This document shows, piece by piece, positions 11,290 to 25,699 of a stretch of DNA of 64,000 nucleotides (its first letter is position 1; every line of letters begins with the position of its first letter). Both the position numbers and the translations under genes were made by a program. The DNA comes from Polyodon spathula (Eukaryota; Chordata; Actinopteri; Acipenseriformes; Polyodontidae). The stretch covers positions 38,242,517-38,306,516 of the forward strand of contig NC_054540.1 in the NCBI RefSeq assembly GCF_017654505.1. Reading direction: 5' to 3'. A model generated the notes under the pieces. That model ran no database searches. It had not been told where the DNA came from and saw nothing but the letters and a program-made list of their open reading frames with translations.

Positions 11290-11923
11290 AACAGTACCCT
11301 TATAAATACATCCAACAGGGGGTGAAGTCACGGGCCAACTGAGAACAATGGGCTGTCTCTGAATGAGAACAACCCCATGTAGACTCGGGCACAGTCCAAA
11401 ATAACCAAACTAGCCAATCACAGGGTGGAAGTCAGGACAACAAAACCAGCCCCGCGGCTTTCAGAAACGCTGGAGTTTGCCCCATGAGAGAGCTTCCCAT
11501 ACAAGCTTCCCATGAGCTCCCTACACTAGAAGTGTTAGCCATCTAGTGATTATAAACAACAATAGACAGAACAAAACAAACATGACTATTCACCACACAA
11601 ACACAGGTCCTTCCAGGTCCCTTATTAATAACCACAAAAGAAGGAACAGATACATTGCCTCGTCCCCTTTTTATACCATCACTCATGACCCCTTGGTAAA
11701 CAATGGCAGCTGCTTTTTATGATCTGCAGTTACCACATCGTTTGCCCTCTGGGTCAATGAGTTAGTGTACCAAAGCTCTGTCTCTTTTGTACATGACCGA
11801 CTTCCTTTTAACCTTCAGAACAAATGCCAATTCATGTGGTCATAGTATTCTGTTCCCGTTACTTAGCACCCTCGCAGGTCGAGAGGGAGATTTACCACCA
11901 AGAATCATTGTCTTTCTGTCACA
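11290..11923 (-). mobile_element. LTR, family related to the one at 55.3 kb
   Basis: On the minus strand it starts TGTGACAGAAAGACAATG at 11,923, followed by TCTCCCTCTCGACCTGCGAG, which is nearly the same as the first 75 bp of 55,337 onward. A TATA box (GGTATAAAAAGGGG) lies near 11,680. The 3' boundary is not clear and no target duplication was found. Confidence 0.55.
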
Positions 11924-11929
11924 GAGACT

Positions 11930-12565
11930 GAAACAGTAAAAGGAAGCATAGCCAGCAGCTGGCCTCAGGGCATGTACTAGCTGTACAGAAGAATTGCAAC
12001 GAGAATACTTCTAAGAACTACATAACTCCAATTGCAACGCGTTATCTGAACGGAGTTACGTCTGATCAACGGAACTATTTCCAGTTGGAAAACTGCCAAC
12101 AACACCTATAATGCTGCAAGATTTCGAGATCAACAAGCTGCTCTGCATTTGAAAATAACTATTTGTTTATTGCAAGACTACGCAACAATGTATATTTCTA
12201 GCAAAGTACATTCGTCTTTCATTGGGACTTCAGATCCAAAGAGCTAGTGTTCATCAACACAGATTGACTTCTTTTATATGGAAATCGATAGGTATTCAAC
12301 ATATCTAATATTAAATACTTGACGGCTGATCCCATTCCATTACATGATCCCGAACTTAAATACATATGTTTAAGTATATAGGTATGTCTCAGTTATTATT
12401 ATTTGGACATTCTTAAACAGGTCGCCTAGAGTATAAATTGTATACCTAATTCACTACACAATGAATATGGGAAAATGTGTGAAGTGTGACATATGTACAA
12501 ATGCCCGCCTCCACTATACCCCCTTTGTATGGGACTGATCTGCAACAGGAGAAGTAAACTCTTGG
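11930..12565. other. no recognised feature
   Basis: Non-coding sequence between an LTR and an L2 fragment. If the LTR is part of a longer element, internal sequence could lie here, but no gag or pol similarity is visible. Confidence 0.35.
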
Positions 12566-12566
12566 A

Positions 12567-12568
<2 letters not shown>

Positions 12569-12630
<62 letters not shown>
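12569..12630. repeat. (ATT)n microsatellite at the 3' tail of an L2 LINE
   Basis: About 60 bp of ATT repeat. In the sense of the LINE (minus strand) it is the AAT tail that follows AAGTCGCCCTGGGTAAGGG. Confidence 0.9.
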
Positions 12631-13995
12631 TGTATTTATTTATTAGAATACTCCCTTACCCAGGGCGACTTACAGTTGTATACAAAAAATACATATTAAG
12701 AATTATAGTACAATTAAGAGCAAGATACAAAATACAATGACTTAAGTCCTAATAAGAGCAAATAAAAAATACAGTACGATTTTTATATCGGGGCATGTGA
12801 CAGGGTCTTCTTCGGGTCACGCGTGTGGGTAGCTGCTGTTCAAGCATACAGAGAGACAGACGTGATGTTGTTGAAAAACGCCGGCACAGGCGCGCAGGAT
12901 TTATTAACAAAAACAGAAAACAAAAGTAAAATAAAGGTGGTCATATGACGTTACCAGCGATGGTAATGCATAGAGTACTAATACAGCAAACTGTACAAAA
13001 AGTGCAAAATAAAATACAGTACAACAAACTATAAATCAAAATGTGCCGTGAAAACGGCAGCCGCGAGGTGAACAAACAGGACCTCTTTATACCTGACACC
13101 GTGCTGGAACACACCTACCTGCTGATTATCCACAGCTGGCAATCACACACTTCATTACAGGTACTTCATTAAATTAATTACAGTATATACACATAAAACC
13201 CACTCTTCATGTGCAGGGCTCCTGCCCTGCTACAGGGCAGTTCAAGAGCAGATAAAAGTGTTGATAGTTACATCAGGGTTAGATACGAGTGCAAGTGAAA
13301 TACAAAATACTACAAATTGGGTTGAGCGCAGGATTAAATACAGTATAGTAGAGAGCAGATAAGTGCAAGTTAAAGTGCATTAAAGACAGACTGCTACGGT
13401 ATATTGTCCAGAAGGGAAGACTTGAGTTTTACAGGTGTTGTCTGAAGAGGTGGTCAGTCCTGACATCCATAGGAAGGTCGTTCCACCACTCCGGGGTGAG
13501 GGTGGAGAAGGAGAGGGCTATACTGGAGGTACAGCCAGTCTTCTAGTGCAGGCGGACAGGAGAGGTTGAGTGTGGGTGTAGGGGGATGAGGGTCTGGAGG
13601 TAGCTGGGTGCAGTCTGATGAAGACATTGGTAGGAGAGTATAAAAGACTTGAACTGGATGCGAGCAGTGATCAGGAGCCAGTGGAGTAGCATGGAGAAGT
13701 GATGCAGAGAACACCAGGCGAGCAGCGGAGTTCTGGATAAGCTGGAGCAAACGGGTGGCCGACACAAGGAGACCGGCCAGGTGGGAGTTGCAGTAGTCTA
13801 GGTGGGAGTATGTTGCTCAGGAAGAAACGACAGGTGCATGCTAGAGTGGAGATGTGCTGAGACTAGGAGAGGCAGGGGTCCAGGGTTAATCTAAGGTTCT
13901 TGGCTGAGGAGGAATGAAGATAGAGAGATCACGGGAGGAGGAAGATGAGGAGGGGAAGAAAAGGAGGTCAGATTTAGAGAGGTTGAGTTTGAGGT
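12570..13995 (-). pseudogene. L2-like LINE, 3' part with reverse-transcriptase C-terminus
   Basis: Minus-strand codons near 13,835-13,690 give HLDYCNSHLAGL and LLQLIQNSAARLVF, followed in another frame by LITARIQFKSFILSYQCL and APSYLQTLIP. This is the end of the L2 reverse-transcriptase ORF. The 3' untranslated region continues to a box AAGTCGCCCTGGGTAAGGG (12,658-12,676) and an AAT tail. The frame shift near 13,690 and several later ones make it inactive. A solo LTR (12,796-13,234) sits inside the 3' untranslated region. The 5' part of the LINE is missing; the boundary near 13,995 is approximate. Confidence 0.75.
12796..13234 (-). mobile_element. solo LTR with 5-bp target duplication
   Basis: The unit is 439 bp, bounded by TGTGACAGGG and CCCTGCTACA (inverted ends), and flanked on both sides by GGGCA (12,791-12,795 and 13,235-13,239). 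On the minus strand a TATA box (GGTATAAAGAGG) near 13,095 precedes a polyadenylation signal AATAAA near 12,905, which sets the orientation. No internal region remains, so it formed by LTR-LTR recombination. Confidence 0.85.
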
Positions 13996-14830
13996 GATGC
14001 GAGTGCATCCACTACTAAATGATCTTCATTGGTAAAGCCATGACACAACCACTGCACTGCAATGTTTAGGTAACAATAGTAACATATTGGTAGTAAAATG
14101 TTTGCATTTTGACAAACCATAGTGTATATACAGTATGTATCAGTCTGTTTACAGTTCAGATTACTTTTTCTGTATTTAAGAGCACTCTGCATGTAACCTC
14201 ATTCATCTGAAGACAAAATAAAGCTACCTGGGTGCAGAGAGAGAGAGAGGCGCTTTTGGTCTCATAGTTATGCTAATCTCTCCCTTTGCTTTTGAAAATC
14301 AGAAGCTTATTGATTTCTCTCGGTTATCCTCCTGTGTTGATCTGCAGCCTGTCTTTGTAGTCAGTCCTGCTACTGATTACCATTTGAGTTCTTATATTGC
14401 TCCCCTGTAGTCTTGCGTCCTCATGACTGATTTAAACTGTCCTCATGAGTTGTCATTTGCTGTTTCTTTTTCTTGATGAAGGCTGTATATTTGTATCCAG
14501 GTCCCAGTTCTGAGAGTTTTAGCATCAGTCTCAATAACTGATGTAAAAGCAATCTGGTCCTCCCCCTTTCCAACCACCCACGACACAATCTCTCAAACCA
14601 GCTTAAAAACATTTCAAGCAGCACTGTGGGGTACAGCAGGACTTGAATGCTGATTAAACTCTGCATGGCCTTAAAAGGGTTGCAAACAAAAAGTGGAGGT
14701 AAACAAGTGTTTTTGTTCTTGCCCTTTTAACTGAGTGTCATTTGTGTCTTGCATTTTCAGTTAAAATGTTATCAGGCTGCATAAGAAAAAAAAAAAAAAA
14801 AAAAACATGCGCATGACTTTATTTATTGTA
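13996..14830. other. no recognised feature
   Basis: Non-coding. It contains a short GA run near 14,238 and a poly-A near 14,786-14,804, with no supported gene. Confidence 0.4.
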
Positions 14831-14839
14831 AAAATTCAT

Positions 14840-15280
14840 ATTCTACACTGCCTGGCACAAGACCTGTACCTAATATTGTGCCGTCTGTCTTGATCACAGC
14901 TCTAACATAGACTCCACAAGGTGCTAGAAGGTGTTTCGTGGACGCTGATCTCAAAATTACACAATTGGTGAAGAGGTAGGCCGAATATTGCGATGACGAA
15001 TGCATTGTTTAACTTCATGCTAAAAAAACATGCTGTACTTGATTGAGGTCCAGGCATTGCAGTGGCCATGAAAGATGCCTAAAGTCTCTGTCATGCTCCT
15101 CAAACCAGTTGCTCATAATTCTTTTATGGTGCTGGGGTTCATTTTTTGGGTGGACCTGATTCTTAGTAACGAAAACTGCAGCATTTGTTTGGCCTTCCAG
15201 AGTAATGTAGGGACCATGGGTATACCAGGAGAACATGCCAAATCCTGGGTAGACAGGTCCTAATAAAGTGGCCTGGTCTA
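14840..15280 (-). pseudogene. Tc1/mariner fossil
   Basis: Minus-strand codons near 15,120-15,030 give NWFEEHDRDFRHLSWP then LQCLDLNQVQHVF, recognisable as the [13 protein letters not shown] box with the catalytic Glu changed to Gln. The flank CCTAATAAAGTGGCC (15,260) and CACTGCCTGGCACAAG (14,847) are remnants of the terminal repeats. It is short, diverged and internally deleted. Confidence 0.55.
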
Positions 15281-15319
15281 TGTTGGAGCTAAACTGAATG
15301 TCATCTTCAAATTAGAAAA

Positions 15320-15742
15320 CAAAATAGCAAATGAGAAAACACAATGACATTAACTCTAAACCGGAAAGGGACGGGAGATAGGTAAAAGTGTACCACGTCA
15401 CTGATTGGAGGAACAACATGTCAATCACTGCTGCGGAACTCTGGGCGGAAGCACTTGGAAACTAACCGTGGTAAGTCACTTTTTTCTTGTTTGAATTTTA
15501 ATAATGTTTTGTATTCGTTTATTTCACACTCGTTTTACTAATGTAAGGACTAATAAAAACATTAAAATTCGAAGAAGAAAAAGTGACTTACCACGGTTAG
15601 TTTCCAAGTGCTTCCGCCCAGAGTTCCGCAGCGGTGATTGACATGTTGTTCCAACGATCAGTGACGTGGTACACTTTTACCTATCTCCCCTCCCTTTCCA
15701 GTTTAGAGTTAATGTCACTGTGTTTTCTCATTTGTTAATTTG
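15320..15742. mobile_element. long near-perfect hairpin (fold-back/MITE-like)
   Basis: Arms 15,320-15,510 and 15,556-15,742 are reverse complements with only scattered mismatches over about 187 bp, separated by a 45-bp loop. No coding capacity. Fold-back elements and some MITEs look like this. The outer edges merge into a run of 20-bp TGTTTTCTAATTTG-type units on the right. Confidence 0.8.
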
Positions 15743-15842
15743 TTTTCTAATTTGTCATTTTGTTTTCTCATTTATTAATTTGTTTTCTAATTTGTCGTTG
15801 TTTTTTTAATTTGCTATTTTGTTTTCCAATTTGTTGTTGTGT
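15720..15842. repeat. about 20-bp minisatellite, six units
   Basis: Successive units of the form TGTTTTCTMATTTGTNATT follow the right arm of the hairpin. About one and a half matching units lie at the outer edge of the left arm (15,308-15,335), suggesting an expansion at one terminus. Confidence 0.7.
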
Positions 15843-15959
15843 TTTGCACTTCAGGGCCACCATAGCTCCCAGAATACAATGTCTTCAGTTACTGGGAAAT
15901 TGCACAATTAAATCCCACCCAACAAAACATTCAAGGATGCTGGGAGTGTGGTAGCACCC

Positions 15960-16671
15960 TGTGGAAGGGGTGTGGGTAATTCACCGACTAGGAGACAGAC
16001 AGGTGTAATTGAAAACACCACCCAGGTGCCCAGTTTTATTTGAGAACAGTTCTTGCTTTTTCCGGCAGAGGGCACTGTTGACCGTGGGCTGCCGATCAAC
16101 AATGATAGACAGCACCACGGAAATACCACAGCTGGTACGCGAACAGCAAGTGCACTCGCAGGTGCTCAACGAAATAATAATGAAAACAGAAGGCGAAAAG
16201 AACAATGGAAAATAAAACAGTAATAAAACTACAAATAAAAGGTGCTGCTCTCGGCAGCGTTATCCCGGTCGCCGCTACCCGCACGACCCGGATCGCCGTC
16301 CTACTCTGTAGGCTAACTAGCCTGCTCTTTTACAATACGCCGAGGTCTGCCCAAGGGTTCCCCGCTCTCTCTCTGTCTCGCTGTGAAACTCTTTGTTTCG
16401 CCTGATTCCCGGTCCTGGATCAGAGCTTCCGCACTCTCGTTGCGTCTAAGTGGGCAGACCTGAGGAAACAGCAGAGCATTTTTTTATAGGGCTAGCAAGC
16501 TGCCAAGACTCGCCTCTCAGCCATTCAGAGAGGGGGAAAGTCCACACACCTACCTTCCCACCTCCCCGTGTCACTGCCATGACTCTCAGGCGGGTATTGG
16601 ATGACTGCTGCCCTCTTCCTGCAGCACTATGAACACGCCAGCAGAGTCAGCACAGATCTCTCTCTGCTACA
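15960..16671 (+). mobile_element. solo LTR, family C, copy 1
   Basis: A 712-bp unit starts TGTGGAAGGGGTG and ends CTCTGCTACA. CACCC flanks both sides (15,955-15,959 and 16,672-16,676), a 5-bp target duplication. It aligns with the reverse complement of 16,997-17,746 over nearly its whole length. No primer-binding site or pol follows. Confidence 0.85.
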
Positions 16672-16676
16672 CACCC

Positions 16677-16991
16677 CCTTGGCTCTGCATGGCTTCCATC
16701 ATATAAAGGGGTTACAGTTTTGTTCAATGGCTTTCAGCACCCCCACTTTAAAAATTGTTCCACTGCCACTGAAAACATTATCCAATCTCTGGCTAGCCCT
16801 GTTGTCTTTGCAGCCAATCACAGTAAGAATAAGAAAAAAATTGAAGATACACAAGTTGAAGCGTAAACACCCCAGTCCTGCTACAAATCAAACTGAAACC
16901 ATCATCAGAGACAACCGCAAAAAAAAAAGGTGCCTAATATTAAACAAACCACTTTGTAATGTGCTAATGCATTTACTTATTTTATTTATAT
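16677..16991. other. spacer between two opposed solo LTRs
   Basis: About 315 bp of unrelated sequence, no recognised coding region. An ORF crossing 16,601-17,020 runs through the LTR and shows no family resemblance. Confidence 0.5.
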
Positions 16992-16996
16992 GTATG

Positions 16997-17746
16997 TGTA
17001 ACTGGGGAGATCTGTGCTGACTCTGCTGGTGTGTTCATAGTGCTGCAGGAAGAGGGCAGCAGTCATCCAATACCCACCTGAGAGTCATGGCAGTGACACA
17101 GAGAGGTGGGAAAAGGGGTGTGTGGATTTTCCCTCTCTCTGAGTGTCTGGGAGGTGGGTCTTGGGGAGAGTGTTAGCACTATAAGATAATGCTCTATTGT
17201 TTCCTCAAGTCTGCCCTTTTAAGACATACCAGGAAGTACGGAAGATCGGGGCAAGAGCTGAGAAATGACCAGGACAAAGAGAAACCGGAGCCGACACCAA
17301 AAAGATAGAGAAGCGTAGTAATAGCGGGGAAACCGTGGGCAGACCCCCTGTGTATTGTATTGACAGCTGAGGAACGGACAGAGTAGGTCGGGGACCTGGG
17401 TCGTGCGGGTAGCGACAACTGGGGTAACGATGCCAAGTGCAGCAGCTTTCATTTGCAGTTTTTGTTACTGTGTTTAATTTCCCCTTTTTTCTTTCGCCTT
17501 CTGTTTTCATTATTATTTTGAGCGCCTGCAACTGCGCCCGCATTCAAATCGCTTACCAGCCTTGGTATTACCGTGGTCCTGGCTATCATCACTGATAGTC
17601 AGGCTACGGACAACAGCGCCCTCTGCAGGCTAAGATAAATCATTGAGCCAGAGGAATTGTGTTAATAAAACTGGGCACCTGTGCACTGTTTCGCGTACAC
17701 CTGTCTGTCTCTCGTGTGTCAGTGAATTACCCACCACCCTTCCACA
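16997..17746 (-). mobile_element. solo LTR, family C, copy 2 (opposite orientation)
   Basis: A 750-bp unit on the minus strand starts TGTGGAAGGGTGG at 17,746 and ends CCAGTTACA at 16,997. GTATG flanks both sides (16,992-16,996 and 17,747-17,751). Its own target duplication shows an insertion independent of copy 1. Confidence 0.85.
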
Positions 17747-17751
17747 GTATG

Positions 17752-18770
17752 ATTTTATGTTTTAACATGTTCACTTAGTTTAAGAATTTAATGTTAAAAT
17801 ATAAGTTTTGTTTCTATAATTATCTTCATATATACCACTGTGGTATATATACGTTTTTGAGCCTTTCTACGCATACTTAGATCTTAAAGGCAAAGTTTCA
17901 AAACAGACTGTTGTTGTGATCTTTCCAATGTGTCTTGTAAATTGTTTTACTCTTAAAAATGCTGTAAAGGCTACATTATATGAGGTAAAAATCGGCTAGG
18001 TAATTTAGGCTACATAATTTACAAAAGTTACATTTACTCAACAGCTATGTTTATATCAGGTTTTCTTCGTACATATATTTGTAATATATCAACGAAAGAG
18101 AAATAAATACAATATCTGCATTATTATATGGGTTATGACATAAGCAGAAATTTGTTGGGTGATTTATTTTATGTGCAATTATATTTGTGTTTAAAATGTA
18201 ATAATAACAGTTTCCAATTCGACACTGTTATTTAATAATAGGTGTTAAGTTTAATTCCCAGTATACAAAGACATGGCAAACTCACCAGTGTTGTCATTTT
18301 AAATTTGTAATCGCCGTAGATATTTATATTAGGTTTTCGTTGTACAAATAATACAATGAAAGAGAAATAAATATATGTATAATTTGACACTGTATCAGAC
18401 ACCATTACGCGTTTCTTGCGATTTATTTGGATTTGCAATTATGTTTGTGTTAAAATGTGTTGACTTTTTACAAAATACCATACAAAAAACAAAATCAGGC
18501 TGCATCATAAACATCGACTTGTAAGTGCTGTATTTCCTAGTTTGTCAAGCACATTGCAGGTGTGTTTATGTGTATTATATCTATAACAAAAACAATGTCA
18601 ATGTAAAAAAACAAGTTAGAAAAACAGCCGTTTAAAGGGGTGATATCAAACACAAAAGTCCAAGTTAGGAGAAGCAATTAGGCCAGTCTTGTCAAGCATC
18701 AAGCAAATAGGCACAATTGGAAAGATGCTGGGGCCCAAGATTCACACAATTCTTGCTTCACAATTCTTCA
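17752..18770. other. AT-rich non-coding DNA with a local direct repeat
   Basis: No gene recognised. About 60 bp around 18,050-18,110 (AACGAAAGAGAAATAAATA and neighbours) recurs with changes at 18,325-18,375, and the following ATTTGTG..TTAAAATGT words recur too, suggesting an old tandem duplication of about 270 bp. Confidence 0.5.
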
Positions 18771-18779
18771 CCTTTTTTT

Positions 18780-19311
18780 GATCGCTTCGCTCCACTTTAT
18801 CGCTCCACTTAAAGTGCTGGCCCCATAAAGACTACACTCTGTGTTCCCTCGGGCTGCCCTATAAGACGTAAACAAGCCAGCGGTAGCTTGGGGGCTAGAC
18901 AGAGAAACACCAGGAGACCATTCCACGAACAAAATAAAGAGAACCCAAATAAGAAAAACAGCAGCATCGGGGAGACTGGGCAGACCCTGAAAGTATACTT
19001 TTAAACTACGCAGTTGAAAGAACTGTAGCGCGTAAGTCGAAGTCTCGGGCCGTGCGGGTAGCGACGGTTGGAGAAACGCTGCAGAGTGCAGCACCTTTAT
19101 TTTGTAGTTTTGTTAACAGTGTTTTATTTTCTCTTTTTCTTTGTGCCTTCTGTTTTGATTATTGTGTCGTGCATCCAAGGTACTTCTGTGTGAAGCCTTA
19201 TACCATTGCTGGTAAAAACAGGAAAACATAAAATAAATAGTGCACCCAACGGTGTTAAGCACAGCAAACTTCTGTCTCCCGTGTCAGTGAATTTCCCACC
19301 ACCCATCCACA
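18780..19311 (-). mobile_element. LTR, family C, copy 3 (diverged)
   Basis: On the minus strand it starts TGTGGATGGGTGGTGGG at 19,311 and shares with copies 1 and 2 the AACAGAAGGC, CTACCCGCACG and GGTCTGCCCA words in the same order. The 3' end diverges and I could not find the matching target duplication of the right flank GAAGC, so the lower boundary is approximate. Confidence 0.65.
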
Positions 19312-19319
19312 GAAGCTAA

Positions 19320-22424
<3,105 letters not shown>

Positions 22425-22515
<91 letters not shown>
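22425..22515. repeat. (TG)n-(TA)n-(CA)n microsatellite
   Basis: Starts at the right terminus of the Tc1 element with TG repeats, then about 75 bp TA, then a short CA run. Confidence 0.95.
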
Positions 22516-22518
<3 letters not shown>

Positions 22519-22904
22519 TATTCAGACCTCGTCCCTGTCTGGAGCAGGGGAGCAAAGCAGAAGACAGAATGAAAGAAAGAGCGAAGCAGAGCGGCAGATG
22601 ATCGGTGAACAGAATTGTCACCGCTTCGCTCCACTCACATTCTCTGAACACAACACAGATGCTCGCCGTTAAAATTCATTGTCTTTAACACAGGATTTGC
22701 ACATCACAGGAGAGCAGAAGTGAGTAAACTCTGTATCCCTTCTATGAGAAGTGGGTAAACGATATATTGCCCAAATTCAAAGTGGGTAAAAGCTGTTTAC
22801 CTGCAATAACCTTCGACGTAAACCGCTGAGTAAAACTCCAAAGAAAAGTTTAGAAGTACCTGGTATTGCAAGGCAGTCTCCCATCCAAATACTAACCATG
22901 CACA

Positions 22905-23086
22905 CATATTATTATTATTTTTAGCAGACACACTTATCCAGGCCAACTTACACTTGTGACATACATTACCCATCTATACAGTCAGGTTTTTAACTGGACC
23001 AGCAGCAATGTGTCCCTGTAACTGAACCCAACCCTCCAGTCAGGAGCACAGTGCTCTAACCGCTACTCCACAGATGGGGCAAGCGA
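22905..23086 (-). mobile_element. tRNA-derived SINE
   Basis: On the minus strand the head TAGCGGTTAGAGCACTG resembles a tRNA A box and GGGTTCAGTTAC a B box, spaced as in a tRNA-derived promoter. The body ends in AAGTTGGCCTGGATAAG and TGTCTGCTAA followed by AAT repeats. This last box is also found at the 3' end of the L2 LINE at 12.66 kb, consistent with L2-dependent mobilisation. Confidence 0.8.
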
Positions 23087-23165
23087 AGGATCACTAGTGT
23101 CTCGTTGTGTTAAATCTCAGAAGTTTCCAACAAGTTTTCCTAACTTGTATGAGGAACTACCACTC

Positions 23166-23278
<113 letters not shown>

Positions 23279-23575
23279 CATAAAACTTGTACTTTTTACA
23301 TAGGTATATACATGTCAATTGCTATGGATAAACGCATCAGCCAAATCAATAACTATGATGTGTATTTTTCTAGTTGCTATTTCTTAATTTATTTATACAT
23401 TTGTAATACTGTAGCGAGCAGTGACGGACTGGGACTTAAAATCAGCCCTGGCATTTAAAGCACACCGGCCCACGTTCAGGTCATTGGCTCTAAGACAAGT
23501 TATTTTTCTGTACTCCTATCAAACTTTTTTTTTTTTTTTTTTTTAAGCATGCGTATGTTAATAAAATACATGTAT

Positions 23576-25161
23576 ATAGTTAAAACACAGTTTTTATTGA
23601 AATTTAAGCAGTTCAAGTCCAGTGAATAAACTGAAATGGTACAAAGGTAAGTGGTAAACTGCCAGAGGTTAAAAAAAAAGTTTAGGTTACCAAAAACTGA
23701 AAAATAATGTACATTTCAGAGTTATACAAAAAGGCCTTTTTCAGGGAACAAGTAATGGGTTAACAACTTACAGCTGTTCTGCAGCAATGGAAGTAAATTA
23801 AGCCTTGAAAGTTGATGCTAACAATTCCTACAGGTGTCCCAACTTTTGTTGATTACTTACAAACCCACTGTCTGTATAAAAGCAGTGTTGGAACAGACTG
23901 TGTTACTACACCTTCTTAAGCATTATTTGGACATTATTGTACTGCAGGAAGTAGTATATTGCTATCATAATGGCGAGAAAAAGGCAATTAACAAAGGGAG
24001 ACAGACAGATCATTATAACCTTTAAAAGTGTAGGTCTTTCCTTTAGAGAAATTGCGAAGAAAGCCACGGCGTCAGTGAGTACAGTTTCCTACACCATCAA
24101 AAGGCCCTCGGAAACTTGAGGAAACTCTGACAGGAAGAGGTCTGGCAGACCCAAAGCCACAACAGAATCAGAAGACAAGTTTCTGAGAGTCAACAGCTTG
24201 CGTGATAGGTGGCTCACAGGACAACAGCTTCAAGCACAGCTTAACACCGGTTGAAGTAAGCAAGTCTCAGTTTCAACTGTGAAGAGAAGAATTCGAGCTG
24301 CAGGTTTGACAGCTCGAGTAGCAGTAAGAAAGCCATTGCTAAGATGGCAAAATAAGAAAAAAGAGGCTTGCCTGGGCCATGAAGCACCACCAGTGGACTA
24401 CTGAAGACTGGAAGAAGATCTTATGGACCGATGAATCAAAACTTGAGATCTTTGGTTCATCACGCAGGGTTTTTATACGCCATCGAGTAGGCGAAAAGAT
24501 GGTTCCTCAGTGTGTGACACCAACTGTCAAACATGAAGGAGGAAGCGTGATGGTCTGGGGCTCTTTTGCTGGATCCAGAGTCGGCGACTTGCACAGAGTG
24601 AGTGGCACCCTGAACCAAAACGGCTACAACAGCATTTTGCAGCACCATGCAATACCCTCTGGTGTACCCCTAGTTGGTCAGGGGTTCATCCTACAGCAAG
24701 ATAATGACCGAAAACATACCTCCAGGCTATGCCAGAACTACCAATGTCAGAAGAAAAGAACAAGACGGTAGGCTTCAAATCATGGAATGGCCAGCACAGT
24801 CTCCAGACTTAAACCCCATCGAGCTGGTTTGGGATGAACTGGACAGAAGGGTGAAAGCAAAGCAACCTACAAGTGCAACACATTTGTGGGAACTTCTGCA
24901 ACAGTGTTGGGAAGAACTTTCTGAACAATATTTGATTTCCATTGTAGAAGGAATGCCACGAGTGTGTTTGGCTGTTATATCTGCATAAGGTGGCTACTTT
25001 GAGTAAAAAATTTAGATTAAATTTTGTTAAACAAAACGATTCCATGATTTCTTTTTTATCTCCAACTGCTTATTTGTTCTATGCTTTAATTTCAGAGTAC
25101 ACTGAGACATTAAACTGTGTAAATTTCAATAAAAACTGAAAAAATTGAGGTGTTCTAAAAC

Positions 25162-25162
<1 letters not shown>
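23576..25162 (+). mobile_element. Tc1-like transposon, family A, inserted in the hAT element
   Basis: The right end carries TTGAGGTGTTCTAAAAC and the left a degraded counterpart (AAAACACAGTTTTTATTG), matching the family A terminus at 6.31 kb. The element is about 1.59 kb and is followed directly by (TG)n-(TA)n. It lies inside the hAT boundaries and so inserted later. Confidence 0.85.
23970..24988 (+). pseudogene. Tc1-like transposase, family A, broken
   Basis: The ATG at 23,970 starts MARKRQLTKGDRQIIITF, an N-terminal HTH (LSFREIAKKATASVSTVS), GRPKATTESED hinge, then WTDESKLEIFG (first Asp), GGSVMVWGSFAG, ILQQDNDRKHTSR (second Asp) and [19 protein letters not shown] (Glu). All three catalytic residues can be read, but a TGA at codon 48 region (near 24,116), another near 24,254 and frameshifts near 24,330 and 24,740 break the frame. 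About 340 codons overall. It ends at 24,988 with CLAVISA. Confidence 0.85.

Positions 25163-25249
<87 letters not shown>
25163..25249. repeat. (TG)n-(TA)n microsatellite
   Basis: Directly abuts the right end of the Tc1 element. Confidence 0.95.
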
Positions 25250-25252
<3 letters not shown>

Positions 25253-25699
25253 TTCATAATTTGTATTTATATCCATCATTAAAATTTTATACATATGTAG
25301 GAATGTAATATAATTGACTTTTTTTTTTTTAATAATAATAATTAAAAAAAAAAAAAAAACATTAAAAAAATTATTAATGGGGCTCAACCTGTAGGCATTA
25401 CTGGGACAAGGTAATATACTTTAAATAACACCTGCTTTATGATTCAGATATTAAACTCAATATAATTGTCCTTCTTATACACCACCATACTGACTACAAT
25501 GCCATATTGTGCATACATCCCTATAAGCAAGCCATACAAATAAGACAATAATTGTATCTTACCTTAATCAATGAGCAGACGTCGCAGGAGTTCACTCCTT
25601 TCTGCAACTCTGTCGATTACTGCATCCAATCAAGATAAGACGAACATAAGAACGTCTTTCTCTGTTGCCATCAGCATGAAAGTCTCCATTGTTCCTGTG

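Noticed and set aside
15960..17746. Single fold-back transposon with 700-bp inverted ends
   Set aside because: Each arm has its own 5-bp target duplication, so they are two independent solo LTRs.
22905..23086. Functional tRNA gene
   Set aside because: Only A- and B-box-like strings are present in a SINE head; no cloverleaf and the body continues into a LINE-type tail.
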